Positions 9,191 through 17,492 of a stretch of DNA of 64,000 bases are shown one piece after another. The position numbers were made by a program, and so were the translations under genes. Numbering within the stretch: the first letter of the stretch is position 1; each line of letters begins with the position of its first letter. Source of the DNA: Fructilactobacillus ixorae (GTDB lineage Bacteria; Bacillota; Bacilli; Lactobacillales; Lactobacillaceae). The stretch covers positions 62,001-126,000 of the forward strand of contig NZ_CP097478.1 in NCBI RefSeq assembly GCF_024029915.1. The letters are read 5' to 3'. Below the pieces are notes generated by a model. The model ran no database searches. It saw only the letters and a list, made by a program, of their open reading frames with translations, and was not told where the DNA came from.

Positions 9191-9219
9191 GTTATACGAT
9201 TAATTTTACCATTTACCAA
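9191..9219 (-). promoter_or_regulatory. Promoter of the cycA-like pseudogene
   Basis: On the - strand TTGGTA (9214-9219) and TATAAC (9191-9196) are separated by 17 bases, about 45 bases ahead of the start codon. The promoter looks intact even though the gene is broken. Confidence 0.55.
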
Positions 9220-9338
9220 GGGCTCGTGTGATGGATTGTGACATAAAACTAAAAATGTTGAAATTTATTACTAAAGCAATGACCTTTAACCATGCAGAGC
9301 GTCCAGCAGACGGATTGGATACATGTGATGGTAACGAA

Positions 9339-9372
9339 AAAAGGGCCTCGTAAGTAATTACGAGGCCCTTTT
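9339..9372. terminator. Terminator of the LPXTG surface protein gene
   Basis: A 15-bp hairpin (AAAAGGGCCTCGTAA with TTACGAGGCCCTTTT, loop GTAA) lies 12 bases beyond the stop of the surface protein gene. The arms are A/T-flanked and could act in both directions. Confidence 0.85.
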
Positions 9373-9384
9373 GGGGTGATGATG

Positions 9385-12354
9385 TTACTGGCGTTTCTGT
9401 AACTTACCGAACCCGAAGAGTCCAGCTAGGGTCGTTAGTAGCATTCCAAGGAAGCCAAGGAAGTGATTTTGGCTTTGTCCCGTTTGCGGTAACTGCGTTT
9501 GCGGTTGAGCGGCTTTTGTTGGTTGTGAGGCAACCTTGGCGTACACGGCGAAGGTCTGCCCCGCTTTAGTTTGAAATTCTATGAACTGGTAGCCTGGAAT
9601 CGTTGGGGCTTGGGGATGCTTCGGATCCGTTGGGTAAGCGGGTCCTACTGGATTCCCCTGTTCATCGATTGGTTGAATGGTAATTTGATCATCTTTGGTG
9701 ACCGGGGTGTCGTCCTTGGTGTAAACGGCAAATGTCTTACCATCCTTGGTTTCAAAGTGATTAAACGTGTAGCCCGGAATCGTTGGAGCCTCGGGATGCT
9801 TCGGATCCGTTGGGTAAGCAGGTCCTACGGGGGTCCCATTCTTATCGATTGGTTGTACAATCAAGGGGTTCTGGGTGTAGGTGACTGTTTGGTCACGGTT
9901 TTGGCCGAGCGTGGCAGTCATGGAAACCTGGGCTTGATCCGGTGTGTAACCATCAATCGTCGGCGAAGCAATTGTAACGTCAGGACTATCGACGGGGGTC
10001 CAATCACTGTAGGTTACTTGACCAGTTACCATGTCAACTGTAACTGTCCGAGTGAATTTAACCGTTCGGGTAGAATCTGGGGCAGCTTGACGACCATCGT
10101 CATATTTGTAATGAACGGTAATCGTACTTTCCGACTCTAAGTCTTCAGCAGCAGTCTTTTCGGGCCATTTGGGTCCGTCAGGATTGTTTGGATCAATGGG
10201 TTGACCCGGGTTTCCAGGCTTGTCTGGCGTTCCTGTAACTAAATCATGGGTTACGTGAATTTCATAAGTTTGTTCCGCATCAGGGCCGAAGGTCGTTGGC
10301 ACGTTGTTATTGCCAATCACATAACCCTTGTTTTTCAAAGCCTGCAGGTCAACTGGGTTAGTTAATTGCTCCCCAGTTTTACCCGTAAGCGGGTGAGTTT
10401 CAATGGTTTGACCAGTTGTGTCGTCAATGACCTTTACGGTTGCTTTGACGTCGTTGGCTTGGTAAGTAACCGTTTGGTCATTGTTTTGTCCAGCCGTGGC
10501 CGTTACGGAAATCTGACCTTGATCCGGCGTGTAGCCAGAGATTGCTGGGGAATCAACGGTCACGTTAGTGCTTTCAACTGGGGTCCAGTCACCATAGGTA
10601 ACTTGTCCAGTAACCGCATCTACCGTAGCCGTCCGGGTAAAGTGTACCGTTCGAGTAGCATCTGGAGCCGCTTGGCGACCATCTGCATACTTGTAATGAA
10701 CGGTAATGGTACTTTCCGTTTTCAAATCTTCGGCAGTGGTTTTTTCGGGCCATTTCGGACTATTAGGATCACTAGGATCAATTGGTTGCCCGGGAACACC
10801 CGGATTATCGGGGGTAATGGTTTTAATGATGTGTTTTAATCCGATAGTGAAAAGCTGATTTCCGTTACTATCAATGGGGGAACCTTCACCAATTTTGTAA
10901 ATCAAGTTGGGATTGGTTAGTTCATAGCCACTTGGAATTCCGGTTTTAATTTGATTGGTGATATCAGTTCCTAAATCGAGATAACCAAGGTCATTGGTCG
11001 TTCCGACCTGGACATTATTATTATCGTTATCAACATAGATAACATGCGTGTTAACGGTTTGAGCCCAAACATATTCATATGGATGCGGTTGGCCATCTAA
11101 TAATCCCTCGGCCGGAATCCAGGCCCCCTGTGGATTTAATTCTGAGCCAGTGCCAACTAATTGCCAACTAGGACCAGCGACTTTCTTAGTGGTGCCAGGA
11201 ATCGTTTGCCCAGTAGTTGGATTTACAAGTCCGGCATCGGAGGAGAGAATGGTATCTGCTCCAAGTTTGATTTCCCAAAGATTAGGCATGTTATTAAACA
11301 TATTAGTCATCCCATTATTGGAGAAATCAGTTTTTCTAGTGTTAAACATGGAAATATCTAAATGAGTTAGACTAGTTGCACCATCAAACATGTTGTTAAA
11401 GTACGTAGCATTAGCAGTATTCCAACCGGCAAAGTTAACGCTAGTTAATGAACTACAGTTAGCAAACATTGCTCCAAATGCTCCGCGCCAGGAATCTAAA
11501 TCGGTCCCAACTTTAGAAACATCCCAGCCTGACAAGTCTAAAGTCTTTAAAGCAGTATCATCAGCAAACATGCCCGTCATATTGGTTACATCTGAAACAT
11601 CCAGGTTACTAATATTAGTAATATCTTCTAGATTTTTTAACCCTGCAAAAACATATGAGGCAACACCAATACTATTAGGTTCTTTGGTAATGCCTACTTT
11701 TCCGTTGAAAATAATGTGTTGAACATCTTTAAAGGGGATGGTACTAGTTTTAGTAGCACGATCTCCGGTGGCAATTTGACCACCGCCTAAAAGAGTTAGC
11801 GTTTTTGTAGCATCATCGTAGGTATATTGAGCCGTTCCCCACGTTCCGGTTTGGATTGCAGCCGGCGTAGGGGCATTCGCTGCTAAATTAGTAGTGATAT
11901 TAGCAACTTGTGGTTGATTTGTGGTTGCATTTTGTTCAGGCTGCGTTACTTTTACCTGGTTCATTGAAATTTGATTCGAATTTGGTGTTTCAGAATTAAT
12001 TTCTTGTGAATTAGCAGTACTTTCTAGCTGATTGGTACTATTCATTGAAAATGAAGTCGTTGATTGAGTTGTTTGTGAAGTGGCATTCTTTTCATTATTA
12101 TTTGCTACTTCAGTGGCAGAAGTGCTTGTTGTGGTTGACGTAGGTTCGGTTGCAAAGCTTGGCTCACTAGGAGTCTGGGGATTAACTGACTTATTTGCAA
12201 TCGTTGTTGACACTGGTTGCGCGGTTGACGATTGATAAGCATCAGTTGTAGTTACGCTGGGTTTGCTAGTTTCTTGATTTGCTTGACTTTGATTAGAAGT
12301 GGGATAAGTGGGTTTACCCAGATTTCCCATTATTAACGTAATAAAGGGAAGCAT
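9385..12354 (-). CDS. LPXTG mucin-binding/BspA-like surface protein, 'tail' without signal peptide (phase OFF)
   Basis: The frame has 989 codons. Residues 19-130 are Ser/Thr/Gln-rich. Then follow a BspA-type leucine-rich DUF285 region (about 230-370; repeats like LDVSDVTNMTGMF and LDLSGWDVSKV) and two mucin-binding type repeats (each with TVHYKY-DGRQAAPD and SGYTPDQ-like motifs). Two about 60-residue C-terminal repeats (GPAYPTDPKHP, PTIPGY) come next, and the protein ends with LPQTG, a membrane helix and a basic tail for sortase. It lacks any signal peptide, and no ribosome site precedes the nominal ATG at 12354. The codons for GKPTYP at residues 13-18 lie in a 20-bp inverted repeat shared with the head gene at 13213. 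Inversion of the intervening DNA would give a secreted protein of about 1048 residues. An intact long frame without its start suggests recent or frequent switching. Confidence 0.85.
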   Translation of the reverse strand: MLPFITLIMGNLGKPTYPTSNQSQANQETSKPSVTTTDAYQSSTAQPVSTTIANKSVNPQTPSEPSFATEPTSTTTSTSATEVANNNEKNATSQTTQSTTSFSMNSTNQLESTANSQEINSETPNSNQISMNQVKVTQPEQNATTNQPQVANITTNLAANAPTPAAIQTGTWGTAQYTYDDATKTLTLLGGGQIATGDRATKTSTIPFKDVQHIIFNGKVGITKEPNSIGVASYVFAGLKNLEDITNISNLDVSDVTNMTGMFADDTALKTLDLSGWDVSKVGTDLDSWRGAFGAMFANCSSLTSVNFAGWNTANATYFNNMFDGATSLTHLDISMFNTRKTDFSNNGMTNMFNNMPNLWEIKLGADTILSSDAGLVNPTTGQTIPGTTKKVAGPSWQLVGTGSELNPQGAWIPAEGLLDGQPHPYEYVWAQTVNTHVIYVDNDNNNVQVGTTNDLGYLDLGTDITNQIKTGIPSGYELTNPNLIYKIGEGSPIDSNGNQLFTIGLKHIIKTITPDNPGVPGQPIDPSDPNSPKWPEKTTAEDLKTESTITVHYKYADGRQAAPDATRTVHFTRTATVDAVTGQVTYGDWTPVESTNVTVDSPAISGYTPDQGQISVTATAGQNNDQTVTYQANDVKATVKVIDDTTGQTIETHPLTGKTGEQLTNPVDLQALKNKGYVIGNNNVPTTFGPDAEQTYEIHVTHDLVTGTPDKPGNPGQPIDPNNPDGPKWPEKTAAEDLESESTITVHYKYDDGRQAAPDSTRTVKFTRTVTVDMVTGQVTYSDWTPVDSPDVTIASPTIDGYTPDQAQVSMTATLGQNRDQTVTYTQNPLIVQPIDKNGTPVGPAYPTDPKHPEAPTIPGYTFNHFETKDGKTFAVYTKDDTPVTKDDQITIQPIDEQGNPVGPAYPTDPKHPQAPTIPGYQFIEFQTKAGQTFAVYAKVASQPTKAAQPQTQLPQTGQSQNHFLGFLGMLLTTLAGLFGFGKLQKRQ
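12300..12319 (-). repeat. Left inverted-repeat recombination site (IRL)
   Basis: Read on the - strand it is GGGTAAACCCACTTATCCCA, identical over 20 bases to 13425-13444 on the + strand. Flanking bases differ on both sides. The repeat is partly symmetric (GGG..AA...TT..CCC), as serine-recombinase crossover sites usually are. It encodes GKPTYP in frame with the LPXTG tail. Confidence 0.88.
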
Positions 12355-12451
12355 GGTGATATACTTTAGAATAGGTCTTAAGGCCCCATTTAGTGATACT
12401 TTCTACTTTGGGAAAATAGGATGGATAACAATTAAATTTTAGGAGTAAAAG

Positions 12452-13063
12452 ATGAAATTTGGTTATGCACGAGTTAGCTCAAATAGTCAAAATTTAAGTC
12501 GCCAAATTAAAGCTTTACGGCAAAATGGATGTGAATACATTTATCAAGAAAAAATATCGGGAAAAGATTTAGCACGTCCCAAGTTAATGGAATTATTGGA
12601 TACCATCCACGTTGGAGATGAAGTAGTTGTCCTCGACTTAGATCGGTTAGGTAGAAATAATAATGATATTACAATCGTGATGAATCAAATCCGCGAAAAA
12701 CAAGCAGTGTTTAAAGTACTTTCCTTGCCATCATTTGATGGAATCTCTGATCCCAATTTAAAGGCCTTGTTAAATAATTTGATTATTGAAATTTATAAAT
12801 ATCAGGCTGAAGCGGAACGAATTAAGATTAGAGAGCGACAGCGACAAGGAATTGAAATTGCTAAAAAAAAGGGAGTTTACAAGGGTGGCGTCAGTAAGTA
12901 TTCTTTACGTTCGAAAAATCCGCAGGGCAGACTGGTTGCCAAAGAAATGATAAAGATGTTTCGCGAGGGAATTGGCAACAGTGAAATCGCAAGAACCTTA
13001 GGGATTAGTCGTAAAACGGTATTTTTAAAACGAAAGCAGTATATAGATAATCACACCTTTTAG
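12452..13063 (+). CDS. Serine recombinase (DNA invertase/resolvase family)
   Basis: The 203-residue protein is a small serine recombinase of the Hin/Gin/Tn3-resolvase type. The nucleophile is Ser9 in YARVSS; the catalytic DRLGRN segment lies at 64-69; the long E-helix follows near 105-140; a C-terminal helix-turn-helix (EIARTLGISRKTVF, about 178-195) binds the site. Length is typical. The ribosome site AGGAG is well placed. It lies entirely between two perfect 20-bp inverted repeats, together with the signal-peptide head gene, so it is the obvious enzyme for inverting this segment. It would itself change orientation. Action on other sites in the genome cannot be excluded. Confidence 0.92.
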   Translation: MKFGYARVSSNSQNLSRQIKALRQNGCEYIYQEKISGKDLARPKLMELLDTIHVGDEVVVLDLDRLGRNNNDITIVMNQIREKQAVFKVLSLPSFDGISDPNLKALLNNLIIEIYKYQAEAERIKIRERQRQGIEIAKKKGVYKGGVSKYSLRSKNPQGRLVAKEMIKMFREGIGNSEIARTLGISRKTVFLKRKQYIDNHTF

Positions 13064-13116
13064 AATCCACTGATAAAATAATTTAATCTTTACAGTCGTT
13101 TTATGATTATCACCAT

Positions 13117-13144
13117 TTGTTTTCATTTATAAATGTATTATAAT
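13117..13144 (+). promoter_or_regulatory. Promoter of the head gene inside the invertible segment
   Basis: TTGTTT (13117-13122) and TATAAT (13139-13144) are 16 bases apart and would start transcription near 13151. Because the promoter lies inside the inverted repeats, it travels with the head and would drive the LPXTG tail after inversion. Confidence 0.55.
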
Positions 13145-13150
13145 TATCAT

Positions 13151-13173
13151 ATACAAATAGATAATATTTGTAT
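13151..13173. repeat. Short inverted repeat in the head gene leader
   Basis: ATACAAATA and TATTTGTAT are separated by five bases (GATAA). It starts at the expected transcription start, so it is either an operator or a 5' leader hairpin. Purpose unknown. Confidence 0.5.
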
Positions 13174-13212
13174 GCTAACTTTTATTTTTGATTTCCTATA
13201 AGGAGGAAGAAA

Positions 13213-13458
13213 ATGGAAAACAAAATTCATTACAAGATGTATAAAGCTGGTAAAATCTGGCTGTTTGCGTCAATTTCAACTGTTGCTTTGGGAATTGGGT
13301 TATTTGGAACTCCTAATGCAAGTAAGGTTCATGCTGATGTTTCACCGGTCACAACTAATCAGGAACCCGGGACTACTTCAACAGAACCAAAATCACCTAA
13401 TTCTGTTACTAATGAGAGTAGTCAGGGTAAACCCACTTATCCCAACAAAAACCTCTAA
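13213..13458 (+). CDS. Signal-peptide 'head' of phase-variable surface protein (stub in present orientation)
   Basis: The 81-residue product starts with a KxYKxGKxW-type signal peptide (HYKMYKAGKIW at 6-16, hydrophobic stretch to about 34, likely cleavage near VHA-D). A Thr/Ser/Pro/Asn-rich segment follows and then GKPTYP at 72-77. In the present orientation only NKNL and a stop follow the recombination repeat, so a short secreted peptide with no anchor is made. The ribosome site AAGGAGG is strong. If the 12300-13444 segment inverts, residues 1-77 join in frame to residue 19 of the LPXTG protein. The signal type is normally linked to surface adhesins exported by accessory or canonical Sec, and the GH70 enzyme in this window carries the same type. 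Confidence 0.85.
   Translation: MENKIHYKMYKAGKIWLFASISTVALGIGLFGTPNASKVHADVSPVTTNQEPGTTSTEPKSPNSVTNESSQGKPTYPNKNL
13425..13444 (+). repeat. Right inverted-repeat recombination site (IRR)
   Basis: Identical to the left site in inverse orientation; 1106 bases lie between the two. It encodes GKPTYP (after a GG from the previous codon) in frame with the head. Crossover anywhere in the repeat keeps the reading frame. Confidence 0.88.
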
Positions 13459-13869
13459 ATTAATACATAATTTGCATACCAGCTTCTAGCAATCACCACG
13501 GAGTTGGAGGAATTTCAAACAATTAAAATTGAACACGCACATTTTGGATGTTAAAAGTTAGCGGAAGTTAAATCATGATTATGAATGTTTTTTGTTAATG
13601 GTGGGATTTAATTAATTAACACACCTTGAATATCCTAATGGGAATTTTAAATTGAGGCTGATTAGTGCTTTAAAAGTAATACTTCCCCAATTAGGAAACA
13701 TTTATTAAAAAATGGGGTTTCATAAGAACTGGATAAAGTTTAATTTTGGGTTCTGACCACCGTCACTTAGTAACGGCGGTCAGAACCCTTTTTGTATAAT
13801 TAGTGCAAATAAAAAAGAACATATTGCTCGTCACCGATAGATTCGCCCGTCAAGAAGGAGTTAATGATC
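13459..13869. other. Intergenic flank right of the invertible segment, no long gene
   Basis: No convincing gene. The sequence is AT-rich with stops in all frames. A short open stretch after the head stop (around 13480-13525, with SNHHGVGGISNN) may be the remains of an alternative tail, but it is too short to judge. It ends in a terminator and a short A-rich stretch. Confidence 0.5.
13748..13794 (+). terminator. Strong rho-independent terminator
   Basis: GGGTTCTGACC-CCGT pairs with ACGG-GGTCAGAACCC, followed by TTTTT. It would end transcripts entering from the head promoter in the OFF orientation. Confidence 0.85.
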
Positions 13870-14016
13870 ATGAATGAAATAACAAACAAAGAGATATTAG
13901 GTTGTGCAGAGCCTAACATCATCGTTGCTGATATTACGAAAGCAAGCACACTTGTTAAAGTAAATGGTGTTAGTAAAAATGCTGGGTCATTAATTCTAGC
14001 TTACAAATTAAGATGA
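13870..14016 (+). CDS. Small ORF of unknown function (48 residues)
   Basis: An ATG 7 bases after AAGGAG opens 48 codons. The product is mildly acidic at first, then Lys/Val-rich (TKASTLVKVNGVSKNAG). I do not recognise a family. Its TGA overlaps the ATG of the next small frame (ATGA), a pattern of translational coupling. It may be the start of a decayed larger gene, since KLR is followed after the stop by a further plausible reading (KIAEIAGIRML) in the same frame. Confidence 0.35.
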   Translation: MNEITNKEILGCAEPNIIVADITKASTLVKVNGVSKNAGSLILAYKLR

Positions 14017-14129
14017 AAAATTGCGGAGATTGCTGGAATAAGAATGCTGTAAACTTATTACCCGCAGGCTTAGCAGGGAGAGTCCACATTGTTAACATTG
14101 CCTATACAACCTTAAACAAAAAGCGATAG
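14013..14129 (+). CDS. Small ORF overlapping the previous one (38 residues)
   Basis: Opens at the ATGA overlap and encodes 38 residues (starts MKNCGDCWNKNAV, ends in a basic NKKR). There is no own ribosome site beyond coupling, and its 3' end lies within the gnd terminator hairpin. Two Cys are close together. Function unknown; a chance frame is quite possible. Confidence 0.22.
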   Translation: MKNCGDCWNKNAVNLLPAGLAGRVHIVNIAYTTLNKKR

Positions 14130-14151
14130 AATCCGTTAAGGATTCTATCGC
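14123..14151 (-). terminator. Terminator of the zwf-gnd operon
   Basis: GCGATAGAATCC pairs perfectly with GGATTCTATCGC (loop 5). On the - strand it is followed by TTTTTGTTT. It lies about 75 bases beyond the gnd stop. Confidence 0.85.
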
Positions 14152-14228
14152 CTAAGGAAGACTCATTTATTAAATTATTTACTTATAGGACTAATTGATA
14201 AAGAACTTTTTCAGCTTGGCGCTGATGG

Positions 14229-15659
14229 TTATTGTTCTTTGTACCATGGATAGTGGAAGCTTCCTGGACGGTCAACCCGTTCGTAAGTGTGAGCACCGAA
14301 GTAGTCACGTTGAGCTTGTAACAGGTTAGCAGGAAGAATTTCAGCCCGGTAAGAATCAAAGTAGGAAACAGCACCGGCCAATGATGGAACTGGAATTCCG
14401 TATTCAGTTGCGAATGCCAGAATTTGACGAGCTGCATCTTGGTACTTGTTGGCGATGTCACCGAAGAATGGATCCATTAACAAGTTGTTCAAGTCAGGGG
14501 TCTTTTCAAAGGCTTTCGTAATTTCGTCTAAGAATTGAGCCCGGATGATACAACCTTCACGCCAAATTTGGGCTAATTCGCCGTACTTTAAGTTCCAGTT
14601 GTGACTGTTAGAAGCCATCCGCATTTGTTCAAATCCTTGCGCATAACTCATAATCTTACCGAAGTAGAGGGCTTGACGCATGTCTTCAACGATATCACTA
14701 CCGTTGTAAGCTGGTTTGTTAGCTGGTCCGTGTAATACCTTGGCAGCGGCCATCCGTTCGTCTTTCAACATTGAAACGAAGCGGGCGTAAACTGATTCGG
14801 TAATTACGGATTGTGGAGCACCTTCATCTAAGGCATCCTCTGAAGACCACTTACCAGTTCCTTTGTTAGCACCCCGGTCGAGAATCATGTCAACGATTGG
14901 CTTGCTCTTGTCAGCGCCTAAGTCGTCTTTACGAGTTAAGATGTCAGCCGTAATTTCGATTAGGTAACTGTTCAATTCACCCTTGTTCCAGTCGGCGAAG
15001 ATCTTAGCCAGGTCATCAACGGAGTATCCAGCGGCGTTTCTTAGGATGTTAAATGATTCGTCAATTAACTCTTCATCACCGTATTCGATTCCGTTGTGGA
15101 CCATCTTAACGTAGTGACCAGCACCATCAGGACCAATGTAAGCCACACATGGCTTGCCATCTTTCGCCTTTGCAGCAATTTTTTCCAAGATGGGAGCAAC
15201 CCGGTCATAAGCTTCTTTTTGACCACCAGGCATCAAGGAAGGACCTTCTAGGGCACCTAGTTCACCACCAGAAACTCCCATTCCGATAAAGTTAATTCCC
15301 GATTTAGCTAATTCCTTGTTCCGGGCAATCGTGTCGTGGAAGTTCGTGTTCCCACCATCGATTAACGTGTCACCCTTATCAAGTAATGGGAGAATTTCGT
15401 TAATGACGGCGTCGGTTGGAACACCAGCTTTCACCATTAATAAAATCGTCCGGGGAGCTTCAATGGAGTTCACGAAGTCCTTGATGTCGTATGAAGGAAT
15501 CAAGTTCTTGTCACCGTGATCTGCCATTACTTTTTCTGTTTTCGCAGCAGAACGGTTGTAGATGGCAACCGTGTAACCGCGGCTTTCGATGTTAAGGGCA
15601 AGGTTCTTACCCATAACGGCCATTCCAACAACTCCGATGTTTGCTTTCTTGTCAGCCAT
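14229..15659 (-). CDS. gnd: 6-phosphogluconate dehydrogenase, decarboxylating
   Basis: Oxidises 6-phosphogluconate to ribulose 5-phosphate, CO2 and NAD(P)H. The 476-residue product has the N-terminal [20 protein letters not shown]ossmann loop, the substrate segment [20 protein letters not shown] (catalytic Lys/His/Asn) and [16 protein letters not shown] chose the ATG at 15659 (MADKKANIG) because GGAAGG lies correctly before it; the frame extends 16 codons further upstream without support. It is downstream of zwf, 108 bases apart. In heterofermentative species the two enzymes carry the main flow of hexose into the phosphoketolase pathway. Confidence 0.95.
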   Translation of the reverse strand: MADKKANIGVVGMAVMGKNLALNIESRGYTVAIYNRSAAKTEKVMADHGDKNLIPSYDIKDFVNSIEAPRTILLMVKAGVPTDAVINEILPLLDKGDTLIDGGNTNFHDTIARNKELAKSGINFIGMGVSGGELGALEGPSLMPGGQKEAYDRVAPILEKIAAKAKDGKPCVAYIGPDGAGHYVKMVHNGIEYGDEELIDESFNILRNAAGYSVDDLAKIFADWNKGELNSYLIEITADILTRKDDLGADKSKPIVDMILDRGANKGTGKWSSEDALDEGAPQSVITESVYARFVSMLKDERMAAAKVLHGPANKPAYNGSDIVEDMRQALYFGKIMSYAQGFEQMRMASNSHNWNLKYGELAQIWREGCIIRAQFLDEITKAFEKTPDLNNLLMDPFFGDIANKYQDAARQILAFATEYGIPVPSLAGAVSYFDSYRAEILPANLLQAQRDYFGAHTYERVDRPGSFHYPWYKEQ

Positions 15660-15732
15660 AATATACCTTCCTTTTTGGATATCAGTTTTGTAAAATCCTA
15701 CAATCATAGTTTATCATTAGAAATTACATTTG

Positions 15733-15768
15733 TGAAATGGTTTTCATTATATTTTGAAACCGCTTTAT
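15733..15768. promoter_or_regulatory. Two near-cre sequences between zwf and gnd
   Basis: TGAAATGGTTTTCA (15733-15746) differs from the cre consensus TGWAANCGNTNWCA at one position, and TTGAAACCGCTTTAT (15754-15768) differs at one position from the longer consensus. They lie before gnd and at the end of zwf. CcpA binding is a guess. Confidence 0.25.
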
Positions 15769-17258
15769 TAGTGAACGTTGTGAGGCCAATACCACTGGTT
15801 TCCGTCGCGAGCGAGCAGGTCATCAGCAGCCTGTGGACCCATTGAGCCCGACTCATAGTTGGGAAAGTCACCGGGTTCTTGATCCCAGAGTTTTTGAACG
15901 GGATCCACAAACTTCCAAGCAGCAGCAACTTCTGGCCAACTAGCGAAGTACGTTCCGTCGCCAGTTAAAATGTCATGGAAGAGACGTTCATATGGAAGTG
16001 GGACTTGAGCGGCCCGGTCGGCACCTTGCAGGTAATTAAGGTCAATGGTTTCCGTGTGGAGGCCCTGTTCCGAATCCTTGGTGTTAACACTCAGCGTTAC
16101 GCCGATTTTAGGATCGATGTAGAAGGACAACACGTTGCCTTGTAACTCTGCTGGTTGCTTAGTGCCCTTGGCAAAGATGTCCACCAGCGGCTTTTTGAAC
16201 TCGATGTCAATCCGGCCTTGCTTGTCAGCTAACTTCTTTCCAGAACGAATGTAGAACGGTGTGTCACCCCAGCGGTGGTTGTTGAAAACAATCTTACCAG
16301 CTGCGTAAGTATCGTTGTTAGAGTCACTAGGCACCCCTGGTTCTTCACGATAGGGAACGGAGGCTGGACCAGCGCCATACTGACCCCGGACAAAGTTTTG
16401 TTTAACGCCTTCGGCATCGTAGATTTCCATGCTTTCTAAGGCCTTCACCTTTTCCCGTCGAATCTCCGTATCCACAAAGGAGTTTGGTTGATCCATCGCT
16501 AGATAACTCACAATTTGGAGGGTATGGTTTTGAATCATATCCCGCAGGGCACCCGCCGTGTCATAATAGCCGGCACGATCTTCCACACCAAGCTTTTCGG
16601 CGAGGGTTACTTGCACGTCTTTAATGTATTCGTGATTCCAAACGGCTTCTAACATCGGATTCCCAAACCGAAGCACGGGAATGGCTTGGGTCGTTTCCTT
16701 CCCGAGGTAGTGGTCAATCCGGTAAATTTGATTTTCGTTAAAGGCACTGGTAAGGGCATCATTTAGTTCTTTGGCGGAAGCATAGTCCCGACCAAATGGT
16801 TTTTCAATGACTAAGCGGTTGAAGCCCCCGTTGGTTGAGAGGACTCCTTGGTCATGTAGACTTTGAGCAACGATTCCAAAGAACCGGGGAGCCATTGATA
16901 CGTAGAAGATCCGGTTTCCTTCAGTAGCGTATTTTGCCTCTAGTTGGTCAGCTAAATCGCTTAATTCGGAATAGTGATCGTTGTTAGTTACGTCATGAGA
17001 TTTCCAGTAAAAGTGACTAGCAAATGCTTGTGCTTGTTCGGGTTGGTCAGCTTCACTTGAAACTGACTCGATAATCTTAGCCCGAAATTCATCATCGGTT
17101 AGTTCTTTTCGGGAGAGACCTATCAAAGCGAAGTGGTCGTTACTTAAACTGCCCTTTTTGTAAAGATTAAAAATGGCAGGGTACAACTTTCGCAATGCTA
17201 GGTCACCAGTCCCACCGAACAGCATGAATAATGCTCGAGTTGGTGTTCCAGTTGCCAT
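15768..17258 (-). CDS. zwf: Glucose-6-phosphate 1-dehydrogenase
   Basis: Oxidises glucose 6-phosphate to 6-phosphogluconolactone with NAD(P)+. The 496-residue protein has the nucleotide loop GGTGDLALRKLYPA, the VIEKPFGRD segment and the catalytic RIDHYLGKE. I chose ATG 17258 (MATGTP) because GAAGGAG is 8 bases ahead; an ATG three codons earlier is too close to that site. First gene of the zwf-gnd unit. A perfect cre-consensus sequence lies about 95 bases upstream. Confidence 0.95.
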   Translation of the reverse strand: MATGTPTRALFMLFGGTGDLALRKLYPAIFNLYKKGSLSNDHFALIGLSRKELTDDEFRAKIIESVSSEADQPEQAQAFASHFYWKSHDVTNNDHYSELSDLADQLEAKYATEGNRIFYVSMAPRFFGIVAQSLHDQGVLSTNGGFNRLVIEKPFGRDYASAKELNDALTSAFNENQIYRIDHYLGKETTQAIPVLRFGNPMLEAVWNHEYIKDVQVTLAEKLGVEDRAGYYDTAGALRDMIQNHTLQIVSYLAMDQPNSFVDTEIRREKVKALESMEIYDAEGVKQNFVRGQYGAGPASVPYREEPGVPSDSNNDTYAAGKIVFNNHRWGDTPFYIRSGKKLADKQGRIDIEFKKPLVDIFAKGTKQPAELQGNVLSFYIDPKIGVTLSVNTKDSEQGLHTETIDLNYLQGADRAAQVPLPYERLFHDILTGDGTYFASWPEVAAAWKFVDPVQKLWDQEPGDFPNYESGSMGPQAADDLLARDGNQWYWPHNVH

Positions 17259-17352
17259 AACATTCACTCCTTCAAAAATTGGTTAGATACATAACCAAGA
17301 ATAACCCATATTTACCTAGAATGAAAGGGGTTTGTTTCCCCGCCCACTCTAA

Positions 17353-17367
17353 ATGAAACCGCTATCT
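17353..17367. promoter_or_regulatory. Candidate catabolite-responsive element (cre)
   Basis: ATGAAACCGCTATCT fits the consensus WTGNAANCGNWNNCW at every defined position. It lies between zwf (- strand) and the GH13 remnant (+ strand), so it could serve either. CcpA binding is inferred from the sequence only. Confidence 0.5.
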
Positions 17368-17492
17368 TAAAGGCCAAAATTACCGGTGAATGTGTCTCCA
17401 AGAGAACAAAGATCGAGGAAGAATAGTAGCAGGCAAGAGTGGTTATAAGATTAGCTAGCTAATATAGAAGAAAGCTTGCGAAAGGATGGCTT

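Noticed and set aside
9571..11722. Several open frames on the + strand inside the LPXTG tail gene
   Set aside because: They are antisense shadows of a repetitive Thr/Pro/Asp-rich gene, without ribosome sites or recognisable products.
12310..12354. ATG at 12354 as the true start of the LPXTG protein
   Set aside because: No ribosome site and no signal peptide, although the protein has an LPXTG end that requires export; the shared repeat gives a better explanation.
13265..13489. Frame overlapping the head gene
   Set aside because: Leu/Gln-rich out-of-frame translation of the head; no start signal.
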